This document shows, piece after piece, positions 19,717-30,391 of a DNA stretch of 64,000 nucleotides. The stretch spans positions 806,001 to 870,000 of the forward strand of contig NZ_CP072876.1 in NCBI RefSeq assembly GCF_017968845.1. The letters are read 5' to 3'. Below the pieces are notes generated by a model, which worked only from the letters and a program-made list of their open reading frames with translations, did no database searches and was not told the DNA's origin. The position numbers and the translations under genes were made by a program. The first letter of the stretch is position 1, and each line of letters starts with the position of its first letter. Origin of the DNA: Microbacterium sp. NIBRBAC000506063. GTDB taxonomy: Bacteria; Actinomycetota; Actinomycetes; Actinomycetales; Microbacteriaceae.

Positions 19717-21494
19717 TCAGCGCTTCCAGGGCCCCAGGCCGAAGCTCCGGGCTCTTGACCACGCGTCCACCACTGCGCGATGAACACCTCGCCGTCGTGG
19801 GTCACCTGGTCGCCGGCCTGGTAAACGGTGTCGGCGAACCAGGGCTGGATGGCGGCATCCGACTCTCCGCAGAGCGCGACCGTCTGCCAGGAGCCGTACA
19901 CGCTCGCGCCCGGCTCCTCAGCACGCGTCCACCACTGCGCGGCGAAGACCTTGCCGTCGAGGAAGACCGTGTCACCGTTGTTGTACACGGCGCCCGCGTT
20001 CCACGGCCCGGCCGCCTCGCACGTCACGAGCTCGGTGCCCGCGACCGGTCCGGGTGCCGCGTCGCGCAGCACCTCGGCCGAGGCCGCCGGCAGCTCGACG
20101 GCCACATCGTGACCCAGCTCCCAGAAGTCCACACCGCCCAGGCCCAGGCTCAGCGCCCAGCGGGTCTTCTCGGCGACCGCCACCGGGTCGTCGAGGGTCC
20201 ACCACTCGCGCGAAGCCTCGTCGTAGGCGTAGGTCGCGTTGAACTTTCCCTCGATGTAGTCGTGATGGATGTCGAAGTCGCGGTTCTTCAGCGTGTCCCA
20301 CGACTGGATCGCCGTGCCGTCGCTCTGCCAGGCCGGGCTGTCGGCGTCGCCCCAGGGCTCGAGATCGGCACCGCGCCAGCCGTAGCCGTAGGCGGCGAGG
20401 CCGAGGTTGAGCTTGGCGGGATCGATGCCGGCGTTGGTGTAGCTGGCGATCACCGCGTCGAGCCCCAGGCCCCAGTTGTGCGCGGGGTCGCCGAAGACGT
20501 TGCCCTGGTGCCCGGTCGTGGCGCCCCACGAACCCCACAGGTCGTAGCCTTGGATGTTGCCGAAGTCGAGGTACTGGAAGAACTCGGGGTCGTTCCAGCC
20601 GCCGGCGGTGATGACCGTGGGGCTGGCGGGCAGGAAGGCCGAGATCTCGTAGTGCTTCCCGGTCTCGGCTCCCAGATCGTCGAGCGCCTCGCGCAGCTCC
20701 CTCGTGAAGGCGAGGAAGTTGGCGCGGTCGTTCTCCTCGTCGACGCTGTTGCCGACCTCCTGAGCCCAGTCGGGCGCACCCGGCCACTCCCAGTCCAGGT
20801 CGAAGCCGTCGAAGATCCCGGATGCCGCACCCTCGCCGCCGCGGCCGTCGATCACCGGCAGGTCGCCGCGGATCCAGAGGTCGACGCACGACTCGACGAG
20901 CGCCGCGCGGCGTTCGGGCGTGGCGACGGCATCCGAGAACGACTTCGACCACGACCATCCGCCCAGCGAGACGTTGATCTTCAGCTCGGGATACAGGCGC
21001 TTGACCTGACGCAGCTGATTGAGGTTGCCCGCGAGCGGCTGATTCGCCCGGTCGGCGATGCCGAGCACGGACTCGTCGGCGCTGAACAGGTGCAGGAAGT
21101 CGCTGTTCGCATCTCCTGCGGTGTCGGTCTGGCCGGGCGCGGGAGCGGGTGTGTCCGAGATGAAGCAGGTGTAGGGGTCGACGTCGTCCAGACCCTGCGC
21201 GCCGTCGGCGATGGCCGCGTCGATGGCGGCCTGCGAGCCGGCGATGTTGCCGAAGGAGTAGTTCAGGTGAGTGATGTTCTCACCGGCGTCCGCGTCGACG
21301 AACAGCTTCTTGAGGGTCGCCTGCTTCTCGCCGGTGGCGTGCCACTGGCCGTAGTAGCCGACGTTGCGATAGCCGTTGATGTGGGTCGTGTCGGGGAGGT
21401 CATCGGATGCCGCAGCGGCCGTCGGCGCGACGAGAAGTGCCGCGGCGATCACCGCCGCGGTCGCGAGCGGAAGGGCGGGGTTTCGGGGGGACAA
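19717..21494 (-). CDS. Secreted GH18 chitinase with two chitin-binding modules
   Basis: Extracellular chitinase of about 592 residues. TTG start at 21494, six bases after AAAGGAG, gives a signal peptide (RNPALPLATAAVIAAALL ... APTAAAASDD). GH18 domain about 45-470 with SLGGWSWS and the catalytic DxxDxDxE in FDGFDLDWEWPG near residue 235, then YGYGWRG and GGVDFWELGHD. Two C-terminal CBM5/12 modules each contain W/Y-N-G-D and FAAQWWTR or FIAQWWTRGQEPG. One C is missing near 19735; the true end is AWGPWKR. Divergent from a TetR gene with a palindrome in the shared promoter region. Confidence 0.93.
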
Positions 21495-21552
21495 CGCGAG
21501 CTCCTTTGTTCGGTTGGACGACTGCCGAGGCGACGCCGCTCCGGCACACCAT

Positions 21553-21569
21553 TTAGGACATAGTCCTAA
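21553..21569. promoter_or_regulatory. Palindromic operator candidate, chitinase/TetR intergenic region
   Basis: TTAGGAC-ATA-GTCCTAA is a perfect 7-bp inverted repeat with a 3-bp centre, about 60 bases upstream of the chitinase start. A second set of TTAG/CTAA-containing inverted words lies at about 21625-21660 just before the tetR ATG. Likely target of the adjacent TetR regulator; inference. Confidence 0.5.
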
Positions 21570-21675
21570 CAAATTGGCTTCCCCCATTCTTCCACGAAGG
21601 CACCCGATTGCGCTTGTATTCTTTGGCTAACTGTCTTAGCTTTAGAGCTATGCAGACTAACAGCGCGGTGGAGCA

Positions 21676-22268
21676 ATGATGGCGCGTGCGGGACTCACCC
21701 CCGAGTCCGTCGTCGATGCCGCGCTCGCGGTGATCGACGACAGCGGCGCCGACGCACTGACGCTCACCGCCATCGCCGGGCGCACCGGCGTCGCGAGCCC
21801 CTCGCTCTACAAGCACGTCGCCGGTCTCGCCGAGCTGCGCACCCTGGTCGCCATCCGCGTGCTCGACGAGATCACCGCCGCGCTCACCACCGCGGCCCTC
21901 GGTCGCAGCGGCGGTGACGCCGTCGGCGCCCTCCTCCACGCCTATCGCGACTACGCGGTCTCCCACCCCGCCCGCTACGCCGTCGTTCCCGCCGATCCGC
22001 TGCACGATCCGCAGCTCGCCGAAGCCGCCGGCAGGCAGCTCGCCGTCATCTTCGCGGTGCTGCGCGGCTGGGGGATCGAGGGCCCCGATGCCGTTCACAC
22101 CACCCGCGGGCTGCGCGCACTCGCGCACGGCTTCGCCCACATCGAGTCCGCAGGAGGCTTCGGCCTCGCCGAGGACGTCGACGAGAGCTTCCGCCGCATC
22201 GCCGAGGCCTTCGTCACCGCTCTGACCGGCCAACCTCGCACGACCCCACCATCGAGGAGAAGCAATGA
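21676..22268 (+). CDS. TetR/AcrR family regulator (one frameshift at the 3' end)
   Basis: About 196 residues. N-terminal helix-turn-helix (VVDAALAVIDDSGADALTLT, then AIAGRTGVASPSLYKHVAGL) and a C-terminal WHG-type ligand domain with HPARYAVVPADP and a GLRALAHGFAHIE helix typical of that subfamily. One C is missing near 22245; the corrected end PTIEEKQ overlaps the next gene by ATGA. Probably controls itself, the co-translated membrane protein and perhaps the divergent chitinase. Confidence 0.86.
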
Positions 22269-22943
22269 TCACCGACAACGGCACGCGTCGCGGCATCCGA
22301 TCCGGCGCTCTCGCCCTCGCGCTCTCGGGGGTGCTCTTCGCCCTGTTCCCGCTTCTGCGCCCCTGGGCCGACAAGTCGCAGCTCGAAGACGGGCTCATCC
22401 AGGCAACCGGTTCCCCGCCTGGGTGATCGCCCATCTCGCCGGTGCCCTTGCCTTCGTGCTGCTGTGCCTGGGCGCCTTCGCCGTGCGCGACGCGCATCTG
22501 GCTCATCGCGGCGAACGCACGGCGCGAAGCGCACTCGTGCTCCTGTGGATCGGCACCGGACTCACGCTGCTCTTCTACGGCGCCGAGACCTTCGCCCTCA
22601 ACGCCCTGGCAGTCGCCCCGAGTCCACACCCACGCCGCTGTTCGACGCGATTCGCGAGGGCGTCGCGCAGGTGTCGGTCTTCGGCGTCGGTCTGCTGCTG
22701 CTGGCCATCGGCGCCGTGCTCCTCGCCGTCGCGGTGTGGCGCGGGGGCGTCCTGCCGCGCACGAGTGCGCTGCTGCTGGCCGCGACGATCGCGCTCTACC
22801 TGCCGCAGTTCTTCCTGCCGCCGGCGGGGCGCATCGTGCACGGCATCCTCACCGCCGTCGGCGCGCTGTGGCTGGCGGTCGCGCTGTGGCGCACGACCCG
22901 CCCGGCCACGGCCCTCGGTCAGCCGGTCACGTCGGAGAGCTGA
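22265..22943 (+). CDS. Hypothetical membrane protein (two frameshifts)
   Basis: About 226 residues, five to six membrane spans (GALALALSGVLFALFPLLRP; WVIAHLAGALAFVLLCLGAF; ALVLLWIGTGLTLLFYGAET; VSVFGVGLLLLAIGAVLLAV; TSALLLAATIALYLPQFF; and a last span). I do not recognise the family. Missing bases near 22405 and 22620. ATG follows GAGGAGAAGC and overlaps the tetR stop, so the pair is co-translated; such pairs often couple a membrane efflux or stress protein with its regulator. Converges on the helicase gene, overlapping its end by 25 bases. Confidence 0.7.
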
Positions 22944-25009
22944 CGCCCCGAGATCTCCTCGATCAGGTCGTCTCCGGGGCGGGCCTCCTCGAAGGGCGCG
23001 TCGATCTCGGCGCGGTCGAGCAGCTCCGTCATCCGACGGCGGCGCTGGCGCGTGATGAGCGTGACGACGCGGCCCTCGCGGCCGGCGCGACCCGTGCGAC
23101 CGGCGCGGTGCAGGTACGTCTTGTACTCGTCAGGTGCGTCGGCCTGGACCACGAGATCGATGTCGTCGACGTGGATGCCGCGGGCTGCGACATCCGTCGC
23201 CACGAGCACGTTCACGCGCCCCGAGGTGAGCTTCTGCAGGTTGCGCGTGCGCTTGGCCTGGTTGAGGTCACCGTGCAGGGAGACGGCAGGGATCCCGGCA
23301 TCCTCGAACTGCTCGGCGAGCATCTCGGCGTAGGCGCGGGTGCGGCTGAAGACGAGGGTCTTGCCGTCGCGGTCGACGAGCGAACCGAGGATCTCGGCCT
23401 TGTCGCGGTGGTCGATCACGAGCACGCGGTGGTCGATCGTGCTGGAGTGCTGGTCTTCGCCGGCGACCTCGAAGACGGCCGGGTCGACGAGGAACTCCTC
23501 GACGAGGGCGGCGACCTCGCGGTCGAGCGTCGCGGAGAAGAGCAGCTTCTGGCTTCCGTCGGCGGTCTCGCGGAGGATGCGCTGCACGGGCTCGACGAAG
23601 CCCAGCTCGCACATGTGGTCGGCCTCGTCGAGCACGGCGATCTGCACCTCGGAGAGGTCGAGCTTGCCCTGCTCGATGAGGTCTTCGATGCGGCCGGGCG
23701 TGCCGATGACGATGTCGACGCCCTTCTTCAGCGCACCCACCTGGCGGCCCTGCGGGACGCCGCCATAGATCTGGGTCGTGAACAGGCCGACGCTGCGCGC
23801 GATCGGCTGCACGGTGCGATCGATCTGCAGGGCGAGCTCGCGCGTCGGGGCGAGGATGATCGCGCGCGGCGCGCGGCCGATCTGACGGCGCAAGCCGCCA
23901 GCGGTCCCTGAACCTGTCGAAGGGCGGCGCTTGCCCTTCTGCGACTGCAGGACGCTCTCCACCAGCGGCGCGCCGAAGGCGATGGTCTTGCCGGAGCCGG
24001 TGCGGCCGCGGCCGAGCACGTCGCGGCCCTCGAGCACCGAGGGGATCGTCGCCGCCTGGATCGCGAAGGGGCTGGCCGCACCCAAATTGGCGAGGGTCTC
24101 GACGATGTTCGAGCCGAGCCCCAGGTCGCCGAAGGTCGTGTCCTGGACATCGGATGCCACCACGGCCTTCGCCTTCAGTCGCTCGTGGACGACGTCCTCG
24201 GTGGGGGCGGCGGCCGGGGTCGCGTTCCAGTCGGCGCGACTCGGGCGCGCGGTGCGGTCGTCGCGGCGGGGACGGTCGTTGTCGTAGCGGGGGCGGACGC
24301 TGCGATCGGAGGAACGACGGTCGTCGCGGCCGGAAGCGCGGCGGTCGTCGTCGCGACGCGGGCGGTCATCGCGCCGAGCGCGGTCATCACGACCGGACGT
24401 GCGGCGATCGTCGTCACGACGAGGGCGGTCATCGCCGTACGAGCGCCCCGCACCCTTCCGGTCGCCCCGCGAACCCGCGCTGGCGCGCGAGTCGAAACGC
24501 GGTGAGCCACCGCGGGAACGGTCATCGCCGCGGTCGCCGTTGTACCGCGGGCGGTCGTCGCTGTAGCGCGACGGCCCGCGACGGTCATCGACCCGACCCG
24601 GGCGGTCGGCCCGGTCATACGAACGACGCTCGTCGCGGTCGTTGTAGCGGGGGCGGTCGTCGCGCGGACGGTCGTCGCGGTGGTGCGGCGCCTCGCGGCG
24701 GCCCGACTCGGCACGGTTGCGAATACCGCGCGCCTCGTCGCGACCGGCCCGCTCCTGCGCGGTCCACCGACGCTTGGGTGCATCCTGCGCGGCCTCCGCG
24801 GGACGATGGCCGCGGTGCTTCGGGCTCTTGCTGCCGGGGCGGGAGTCGCGCGCGGGACGAGTATCGCGCGCAGGGCGCTGCTCTGCGGCATCCGATCGCT
24901 CGTCACGGCCGTGGTGCCGGTCGTGGAACGACGGGCCCTTCTTCTTGGCGTAGCGGGGGTCGAAGTTGCGGGAGGAGCGTCCGCCCTTGGGCGGGGTGTT
25001 CTTGGGCAT
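22919..25009 (-). CDS. DEAD-box ATP-dependent RNA helicase with long basic/acidic N-terminal tail
   Basis: 696 residues, intact frame. Residues 1-240 are low complexity with repeated DDRPRYN, DDRPRRDDDRR and SGRDDRR units, predicted disordered and RNA-binding. Helicase core: Q motif ASPFAIQAATIP, motif I GRTGSGKT, PTREL, GTPGR, DEAD in VLDEADHM, SAT, VFSRTRAYAEM, TDVAARGIHVDDI and HRAGRTGRAG. Start ATG 25009 gives MPKNTPPKGG. The 23-bp palindromic repeat (23903-23925) is translated as [10 protein letters not shown] between motifs I and Ia. Likely involved in RNA unwinding, ribosome assembly or cold adaptation, as for family members. Confidence 0.93.
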   Translation of the reverse strand: MPKNTPPKGGRSSRNFDPRYAKKKGPSFHDRHHGRDERSDAAEQRPARDTRPARDSRPGSKSPKHRGHRPAEAAQDAPKRRWTAQERAGRDEARGIRNRAESGRREAPHHRDDRPRDDRPRYNDRDERRSYDRADRPGRVDDRRGPSRYSDDRPRYNGDRGDDRSRGGSPRFDSRASAGSRGDRKGAGRSYGDDRPRRDDDRRTSGRDDRARRDDRPRRDDDRRASGRDDRRSSDRSVRPRYDNDRPRRDDRTARPSRADWNATPAAAPTEDVVHERLKAKAVVASDVQDTTFGDLGLGSNIVETLANLGAASPFAIQAATIPSVLEGRDVLGRGRTGSGKTIAFGAPLVESVLQSQKGKRRPSTGSGTAGGLRRQIGRAPRAIILAPTRELALQIDRTVQPIARSVGLFTTQIYGGVPQGRQVGALKKGVDIVIGTPGRIEDLIEQGKLDLSEVQIAVLDEADHMCELGFVEPVQRILRETADGSQKLLFSATLDREVAALVEEFLVDPAVFEVAGEDQHSSTIDHRVLVIDHRDKAEILGSLVDRDGKTLVFSRTRAYAEMLAEQFEDAGIPAVSLHGDLNQAKRTRNLQKLTSGRVNVLVATDVAARGIHVDDIDLVVQADAPDEYKTYLHRAGRTGRAGREGRVVTLITRQRRRRMTELLDRAEIDAPFEEARPGDDLIEEISGRQLSDVTG
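23903..23925 (+). repeat. Intragenic palindromic repeat, copy 2 (inside DEAD-box helicase)
   Basis: Core CCCTGAACCTGTCGAAGGGC, one base different from copy 1. Read on the minus strand as [11 protein letters not shown], a different phase from copy 1 in recQ. It forms a surface-loop insertion between conserved helicase motifs. Confidence 0.8.
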
Positions 25010-25261
25010 GGTGGTGTCCTTACTCGGGTTGTTCTCAAGGAACAGCGCCATGCGCGCGCAGGATCGCCGCGCGGCACGGTGAACCCGGACATTCGTCGGC
25101 CGGGGGCCATTCAGATCGTGATGGTTGTGAACCATCGGCCCCTGGGCTCACACATTCACACACGATTCCGCACCCCGCTCGGGGCCGCGGATGCCCGAAG
25201 CCGACCCGTACACGCTAGCGCACCGACCTGGGAGACCGCCGGTGCCGCGTACGATGACGGG

Positions 25262-26153
25262 GTGACTTCTCCCACCGGCATCCAGGTGCACCTCTCCCGC
25301 GGCGGCGTGCGTGCGCAGATCTCGCAGGTCGGTGCCTCACTGCGCGCCCTCACCGTCGACGGCACCGAGATCGTGCCGCCCTTCCCCGATGACGAGCCGG
25401 CGCCGGCGTGCGCGGGCATCGTCCTCGCGCCGTGGCCGAACCGCATCCGCGACGGGCGCTGGGACGACGAGGGCACGCCCCGCCAGCTCGCCATCACCGA
25501 GCCGAAGTACGGCAACGCGAGCCACGGCCTGCTGCGCTTCACCGCCTATGAGATCGAGCAGTCGGATGCCGCGGCCACCTTCCGCGCGACCGTCCACCCG
25601 CAGACCGGCTACCCGTACCTCGTGGAGACGGCGGTCACCTATGCGCTCACCGACGACGGCATCGAAGTCACGCACACGCTCGTGAACAGGTCGCCTGTCG
25701 CCGCCCCCGTCGCCCTCGGCGCGCACCCCTATCTCACGATCGGCGGCGCCGACCCGCGTGCGCTCGTGCTGCGCATCCCCGCGCGCACCGCGTTCGAGGC
25801 GGACGAGCGGATGCTGCCCGTGCGCACCGTCGCCGCCCCGGCCGTGCTGCGCGAGGGCGTGCCGCTCGGCGAGATCTCGCTCGACACGGGCTTCACCGAT
25901 CTGGAGCGCGATGCCGACGGGCGCGTGCGCCACACGCTCTCCGCCCCGACGGTCGCCGGGTCACGCTCTGGCAGGGCGAGGGCTTCGACAGCGTGCAGGT
26001 GTACATCACCCCGACTACCCCGGGCAGGATCTGACGGTCGCCGTCGAGCCGATGACGGCCCCCGCCGATGCCTTCAACAGCGGCATCGGCCTGCGCCGCC
26101 TGCCCCCGGGCGCCTCCTGGCAGCTGCGCTGGGGCATCGTCTTCGCCGGCTGA
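25262..26153 (+). CDS. Aldose 1-epimerase family protein (two frameshifts)
   Basis: About 297 residues, galactose-mutarotase-like beta-sandwich that interconverts alpha and beta anomers of sugars. GTG start (MTSPTGIQVHLS). Seen: APWPNRIRDGRW, GNASHGLLRFTAYE with the substrate-binding histidine, ALGAHPYLTIGG with the catalytic histidine region, and VAVEPMTAPADAFNSG containing the catalytic glutamate. Bases missing near 25962 and 26015. A monocistronic unit between the divergent helicase and the convergent RND gene. Sugar specificity unknown. Confidence 0.9.
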
Positions 26154-26216
26154 GCGCTCCGCGGCATCCGCCGCTCCCGGAGAACGGAACGCGGTTCGCT
26201 GGTCGTGGCGAGGGGA

Positions 26217-29200
26217 TCAGTCCCCGGTACGATCGCGCAGCGCGCGGCGGGTCAGGCCGGCATCCGACGGCGGCGGCCAGGCGGCGGCATCCGCCACCGC
26301 GGGCTCCCCGCGCTTCTCGCGGCGACGCTCCTTCGCCCCCTCGACGAGGTTGTAGAGCGTCGGGAGCACGATCAGCGTCAGCACCGTCGACGACAGCAGA
26401 CCGCCGATCACGACGATCGCGAGCGGCTGCGAGATGAACCCGCCGTGCCCGGTGATGCCGAGGGCGAGCGGGGTCAGCGCGAAGATCGCCGCGAGCGCCG
26501 TCATCAGGATCGGGCGCAGACGCTTCTCGCCGCCGGCGAGGGTCGCGTCGTGCGCGCTCAGCCCTTCTCGCGGTACTGGTTGACGAGGTCGATGAGCACG
26601 ATCGCGTTCGTGACCACGATGCCGATGAGCATGAGCACGCCCACGAGCGAGGCGACGCCCAGCGGGATGCCGGTGGCGATCTGCAGCAGGATCGCGCCCG
26701 TCGCCGCGAACGGCACCGACACCATCAGCAGCAGCGGCTGACGCAGCGACTTGAACGTCGCGACCATCACGACGTAGACGATGAGCATCGCCGCCAGCAT
26801 CGCCAGGCCCAGCTGCTCGAACGACTCCTGCTGCTGCGCGGCGACGCCGCCGATCTCGGCCCGCGCGCCGTCCGGCAGTGAGACGGCATCGAGCGCTTCG
26901 GTCACCGAGGCGGTGCCGACGGCCAGGTCATCGGATGCCGGCGGCACCGTGATCGTCGCGGTGCGCATCCCGCCGACGGTGGTGATCGAGGTGGCGCTCT
27001 CGCGCTCCTCGACCGTCGCGATGTCCTGCAGCTCGACGGGACCGAGAGCGGTCGGCACGATGAGCTCGCGGAGCTCCTCGACCGTCACCGGCGGCTCATC
27101 GGTCGCCTGGTAGACGCTCACGGAGGTGCCGTCGATCTCGACCGCACCCAGCTGCTGCGGGCGCATCGTGTTCGAGACGATCTGACCGACCGCGACCTCC
27201 GAGAGGCCGCGCGCAGCGGCCTCCTCCCGGTCGACGACGACGGCGATGTACGGCAGCGAGGCCGAGAGGTTGTGCGTGACGTTGCCGATGCCGTCGCGGC
27301 CCTGCAGTTCGTCGACGATCGCGAGGGTCGCCTCCTCCAGATCGGTCTCGGATGCCGCGCTCACACTCACCGCGATGTCGGAGGAGCCGAACCCGGCCGA
27401 GGCGCTGACGGCCACGTCACCGGCATCCGACAGACCGTCCAGGGCCGCCTGCACGTCGGCACGCAGCTCCTCCTGGTCGACCGCGGAATCGGTCATGATC
27501 GAGAAGGTCGCCCCGGCGCCGCCCGAGAACGCGTCCATCATCGCCGAACCGCTCGACCCGATCGATACCTGCACCGTCTCGATGCCGTCGATGCCCTCGA
27601 GCGCCTCCTCGACCAGGCGGGCCGCCTCGTCCTTGGCCTCCAGGCTCGCGCCCGGGCCGAGGTTCTGCGTCACGGTCATCGTGTTCTGACCGCTGTCGCT
27701 GAGGAAGTTGACCTTCATGAGAGGCGCGGCCGCGACCGTCGCACCCATCACCAGCACCGCGAGGATGAGCGTGACCGCGGAGTGCTTGAGCGTCCACGTG
27801 AGGATCGGCCGATACGCCCTCTGCAGACGCGTCGGCGGGGCCTCGGGGTGCTCGGGGTCGACCGCGTTGCCGGCCTCGTCGAGCAGCGGCTTGCCCGGAC
27901 GCAGGAACCAGTACGCCAGCACCGGCACGATCGTGAGCGACACGAGCAGCGAGGCGCTCATCGCGAACGTCACCGTCATCGCGAACGGACGGAACAGCTC
28001 GCCGACCATGTCGCCGACGAACACCAGCGGCAGGAAGACGGCGACGGCCGTGACGGTGGATGCCGTGATGGCGCTGGCGACCTCGCGTACGCCGAGCTTG
28101 ATCGCCGCGATCTTGTTCGCATCGCCGACATAATGCCGCTTGATGTTCTCGATGACGACGATCGAGTCGTCGACGACGCGCCCGATCGAGAGCGTCAACG
28201 CACCGAGGGTGAGGATGTTGAGCGAGTAGCCGAAGGCCTGCATCCCCACGAAGGTGATCAGCACGCTCGTCGGGATCGAGATCGCCGTGACGAGCGTCGA
28301 GCGCACCGACATGAGGAAGACGAGGATCACGAGCACCGCGAAGACGAGACCGAGCACGCCCTCGACGGCGAGCGTCTCGATCGAGTCGACGATGAAGGGC
28401 GCCTGATCGAAGACGATCGTGAACTCGGCATCCGGGAAGGATGCGGCGATCTCGTCGAGCGCGGCGATCACGCCCTCCGACACCTCGACCGTGTTCGCTG
28501 CGGGGAGCTTGGTGATCGAGATCGAGATGGCCTCCTCGCCGTTCACCCGCGAGAGCGAGGAGACCGGGTCGGACTCCTGCGCGACCGTGGCGACGTCGCC
28601 GATCGTCACGGGAGAACCGACGAGCGGGAGCTCGGCGATGTCCTCCACCGACGTCAGCTTCGCGCCGGTCTGGACGGTGAGCGTGCGGTCGCCCTCGGTG
28701 ATCTCGCCGCCGGGGAACAGGATGCCGTTCTGCTGCAGCGCGGAGGAGATCGCCTGGGTGTCCAGCCCCGCGGCGGCGAGCTCTGCGGCATCCGGCGTGA
28801 TCGTGATGCGCTGCCCGATCCCGCCGACGATCGCAGCGGCGTTGACGCCCTCGACGTCCTCCAGATCGGGGATCGCGAGACGCTCGAGGTCGGACTGCGC
28901 CGTCTCGATGTCGGCGAAGCCGGTCGCGGCGATCTGGATCACCGGCAGGTCGTCGAGGCTGATCGAGAGCACCTGCGGTGTGACGTCGTCGGGCAGCTGC
29001 GAGGAGATGCGGTTGATCGCCTGCTGGATCTTCTGTTCGGCCGTCGCCAGGTTCGTGCCGTAGGTGAACATCGCCTGGACGACGCTCGCGTTCGTCGTGC
29101 TCGTCGCGCTCGTCGACTCCAGGCCGGCGACGCCCTGGATCGCCGTCTCGATCGGCGTCGACACGTCGTTCTCGACGACCTCGGGCGAGGCGCCTGGGTA

Positions 29201-29353
29201 CGTCGCCATGACCACGAGCGCGGGCAGCTCCAGCGAGGGGATGAGCTCCTGCTTGAGGTTCGTCAGCGCCAGGCCGCCGAAGACGGCGGAGACGATGGTG
29301 ATCAGTGCGATGAGTGCACGGTTGCGCAGACTGAAGACGGCAAGGTTCGACAC
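26217..29353 (-). CDS. RND superfamily efflux permease (AcrB/SwrC-like; one frameshift)
   Basis: About 1046 residues, 12 predicted membrane spans with two large extracytoplasmic loops. Proton-relay aspartates appear in the TM4 motif GRVVDDSIVVIENIKRH. Other marks: first span RNRALIALITIVSAVFGG, LVFVGDMVGELFRPFAMTV, and near the end LVGVLMLIGIVVTNAIVLIDL. One base is missing near 26560 (YREKG then LSAHDATLAGGEKRLRP). No membrane-fusion or outer-membrane partner gene is adjacent, as expected in Gram-positives (compare B. subtilis SwrC). A TetR gene lies 14 bases upstream in the same transcript. Exports hydrophobic toxicants; substrate unknown. Confidence 0.93.
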
Positions 29354-29367
29354 GTCGGTTCTCCGGG

Positions 29368-29937
29368 TCAGGTGGTGCGGCGATCAGACTCGCCGAGGAT
29401 GCCGGCGAGCGCGGTTTCGATGATGCGGTGCGGAAGCGGATCGTCGCTGATCTGCAGATGCCAGAGGATGCCGTCGACGAAGACCGCCGCTGCGCTGGCG
29501 CGGTCGCGTCCGTAGTGGGGTTCGAGGATGCCGATCATCTCCTGCGACCAGGAGTTCGCGATCGCGCGCAGCTTCGGATCGTGCACCGCCGCGGTGACCA
29601 CGGCGCGATCGGCGCGTACCGAGCGCGCGTCGGCGAGAGCAGCCGTGAGCACCTCGGCGAGGACGGTCGCGGTCGCACCGCGCACCTCGAAGGCCTCGCG
29701 CATCCGCTGCATCTGCGTCTCGATATGCGCGACGAGCAGCTCCAGCGCGGCGTCACGAAGGTCGTCGAGCGTGGCGAAGTACTGCGTCGTCGCTCCGAGC
29801 GGCACATCCGCGCGGGCGGCGACCATCCGGTGCGTGACGGCGTCGACGCCCACCTCGGTGATGAGCTCGGCGGCCGCCGTCACGATCGCGGCGCGACGCG
29901 CTTCGGGGTCGCGCTTGCGGCGTGGCTGCTCGGTCAT
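29368..29937 (-). CDS. TetR family repressor of the RND exporter
   Basis: 189 residues, intact. N-terminal HTH: AIVTAAAELITEVGVDAVTH, then RMVAARADVPLGATTQYFAT. C-terminal ligand domain with LVAHIETQMQRMREAFEV and VFVDGILWHLQISDD. Directly precedes the RND gene, so it is an autoregulated local repressor. A clear palindromic operator lies at 29953-29974. Confidence 0.9.
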   Translation of the reverse strand: MTEQPRRKRDPEARRAAIVTAAAELITEVGVDAVTHRMVAARADVPLGATTQYFATLDDLRDAALELLVAHIETQMQRMREAFEVRGATATVLAEVLTAALADARSVRADRAVVTAAVHDPKLRAIANSWSQEMIGILEPHYGRDRASAAAVFVDGILWHLQISDDPLPHRIIETALAGILGESDRRTT

Positions 29938-29952
29938 CGTTCTCCTGGACTT

Positions 29953-29974
29953 CTGTACATGTACTTTTGTACAG
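29953..29974. promoter_or_regulatory. TetR operator candidate upstream of tetR-RND operon
   Basis: CTGTACA-N8-TGTACAG is a perfect inverted repeat, and it contains the overlapping 10-bp palindrome GTACATGTAC. It lies 16 bases before the tetR start codon in a short AT-rich patch, the expected place for autorepression. Confidence 0.65.
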
Positions 29975-30037
29975 CTCCGCCTTGTGGGGTTGCTGGGAGG
30001 GGGTCGCTGGGGCGGGTGCGGGGGCGCTCCCGCTCCG

Positions 30038-30391
30038 TCAGCTGGTGAGCAGCAGGCCCGCGAGCGCCGCCGCCACCGACAGCACGAACGTGCCGAGGAG
30101 ATTGAGAGCGGATGCCGGGCGCTCCCCGTTCCGCCAGAGCACGACAGTGTCGAGCATCGCCGTCGAGAACGTCGTATAGCCGCTCAGGAGGCCGGCACCC
30201 ACGATGAACAGGGCGTCCGGGGCGAGCCCGGCGGCGAGGCCCAGCGCGAAGGAACCCGAGACGTTGACGAGGAGGATGCCCCAGGGGAACCGGCGTCCGG
30301 CCAGACGCGCCACGCCCAGGTCGGCGAGATAGCGCAGGGCGGCACCGACTCCGCCGGCGAGCGCGGCGGCGAGGAAGACGAGCGGTGTCAC
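30038..30391 (-). CDS. crcB: Fluoride channel subunit FluC/CrcB (second of pair)
   Basis: 117 residues, four membrane spans. Family motifs: GGVGAALRYL, FPWGILLVNVSGSFALG, and GLLSGYTTFSTAMLDTV with the fluoride-track phenylalanine and threonine residues. Fluc channels are antiparallel dimers; paired genes such as these may form a heterodimer. ATGA overlap with the upstream copy. Exports fluoride passively. Confidence 0.92.
   Translation of the reverse strand: MTPLVFLAAALAGGVGAALRYLADLGVARLAGRRFPWGILLVNVSGSFALGLAAGLAPDALFIVGAGLLSGYTTFSTAMLDTVVLWRNGERPASALNLLGTFVLSVAAALAGLLLTS

Noticed and set aside
27272..29515. A 747-codon open frame on the plus strand opposite the RND gene
   Set aside because: Arg/Asp-rich antisense frame typical of GC-skewed third codon positions; the minus strand has a complete RND protein.
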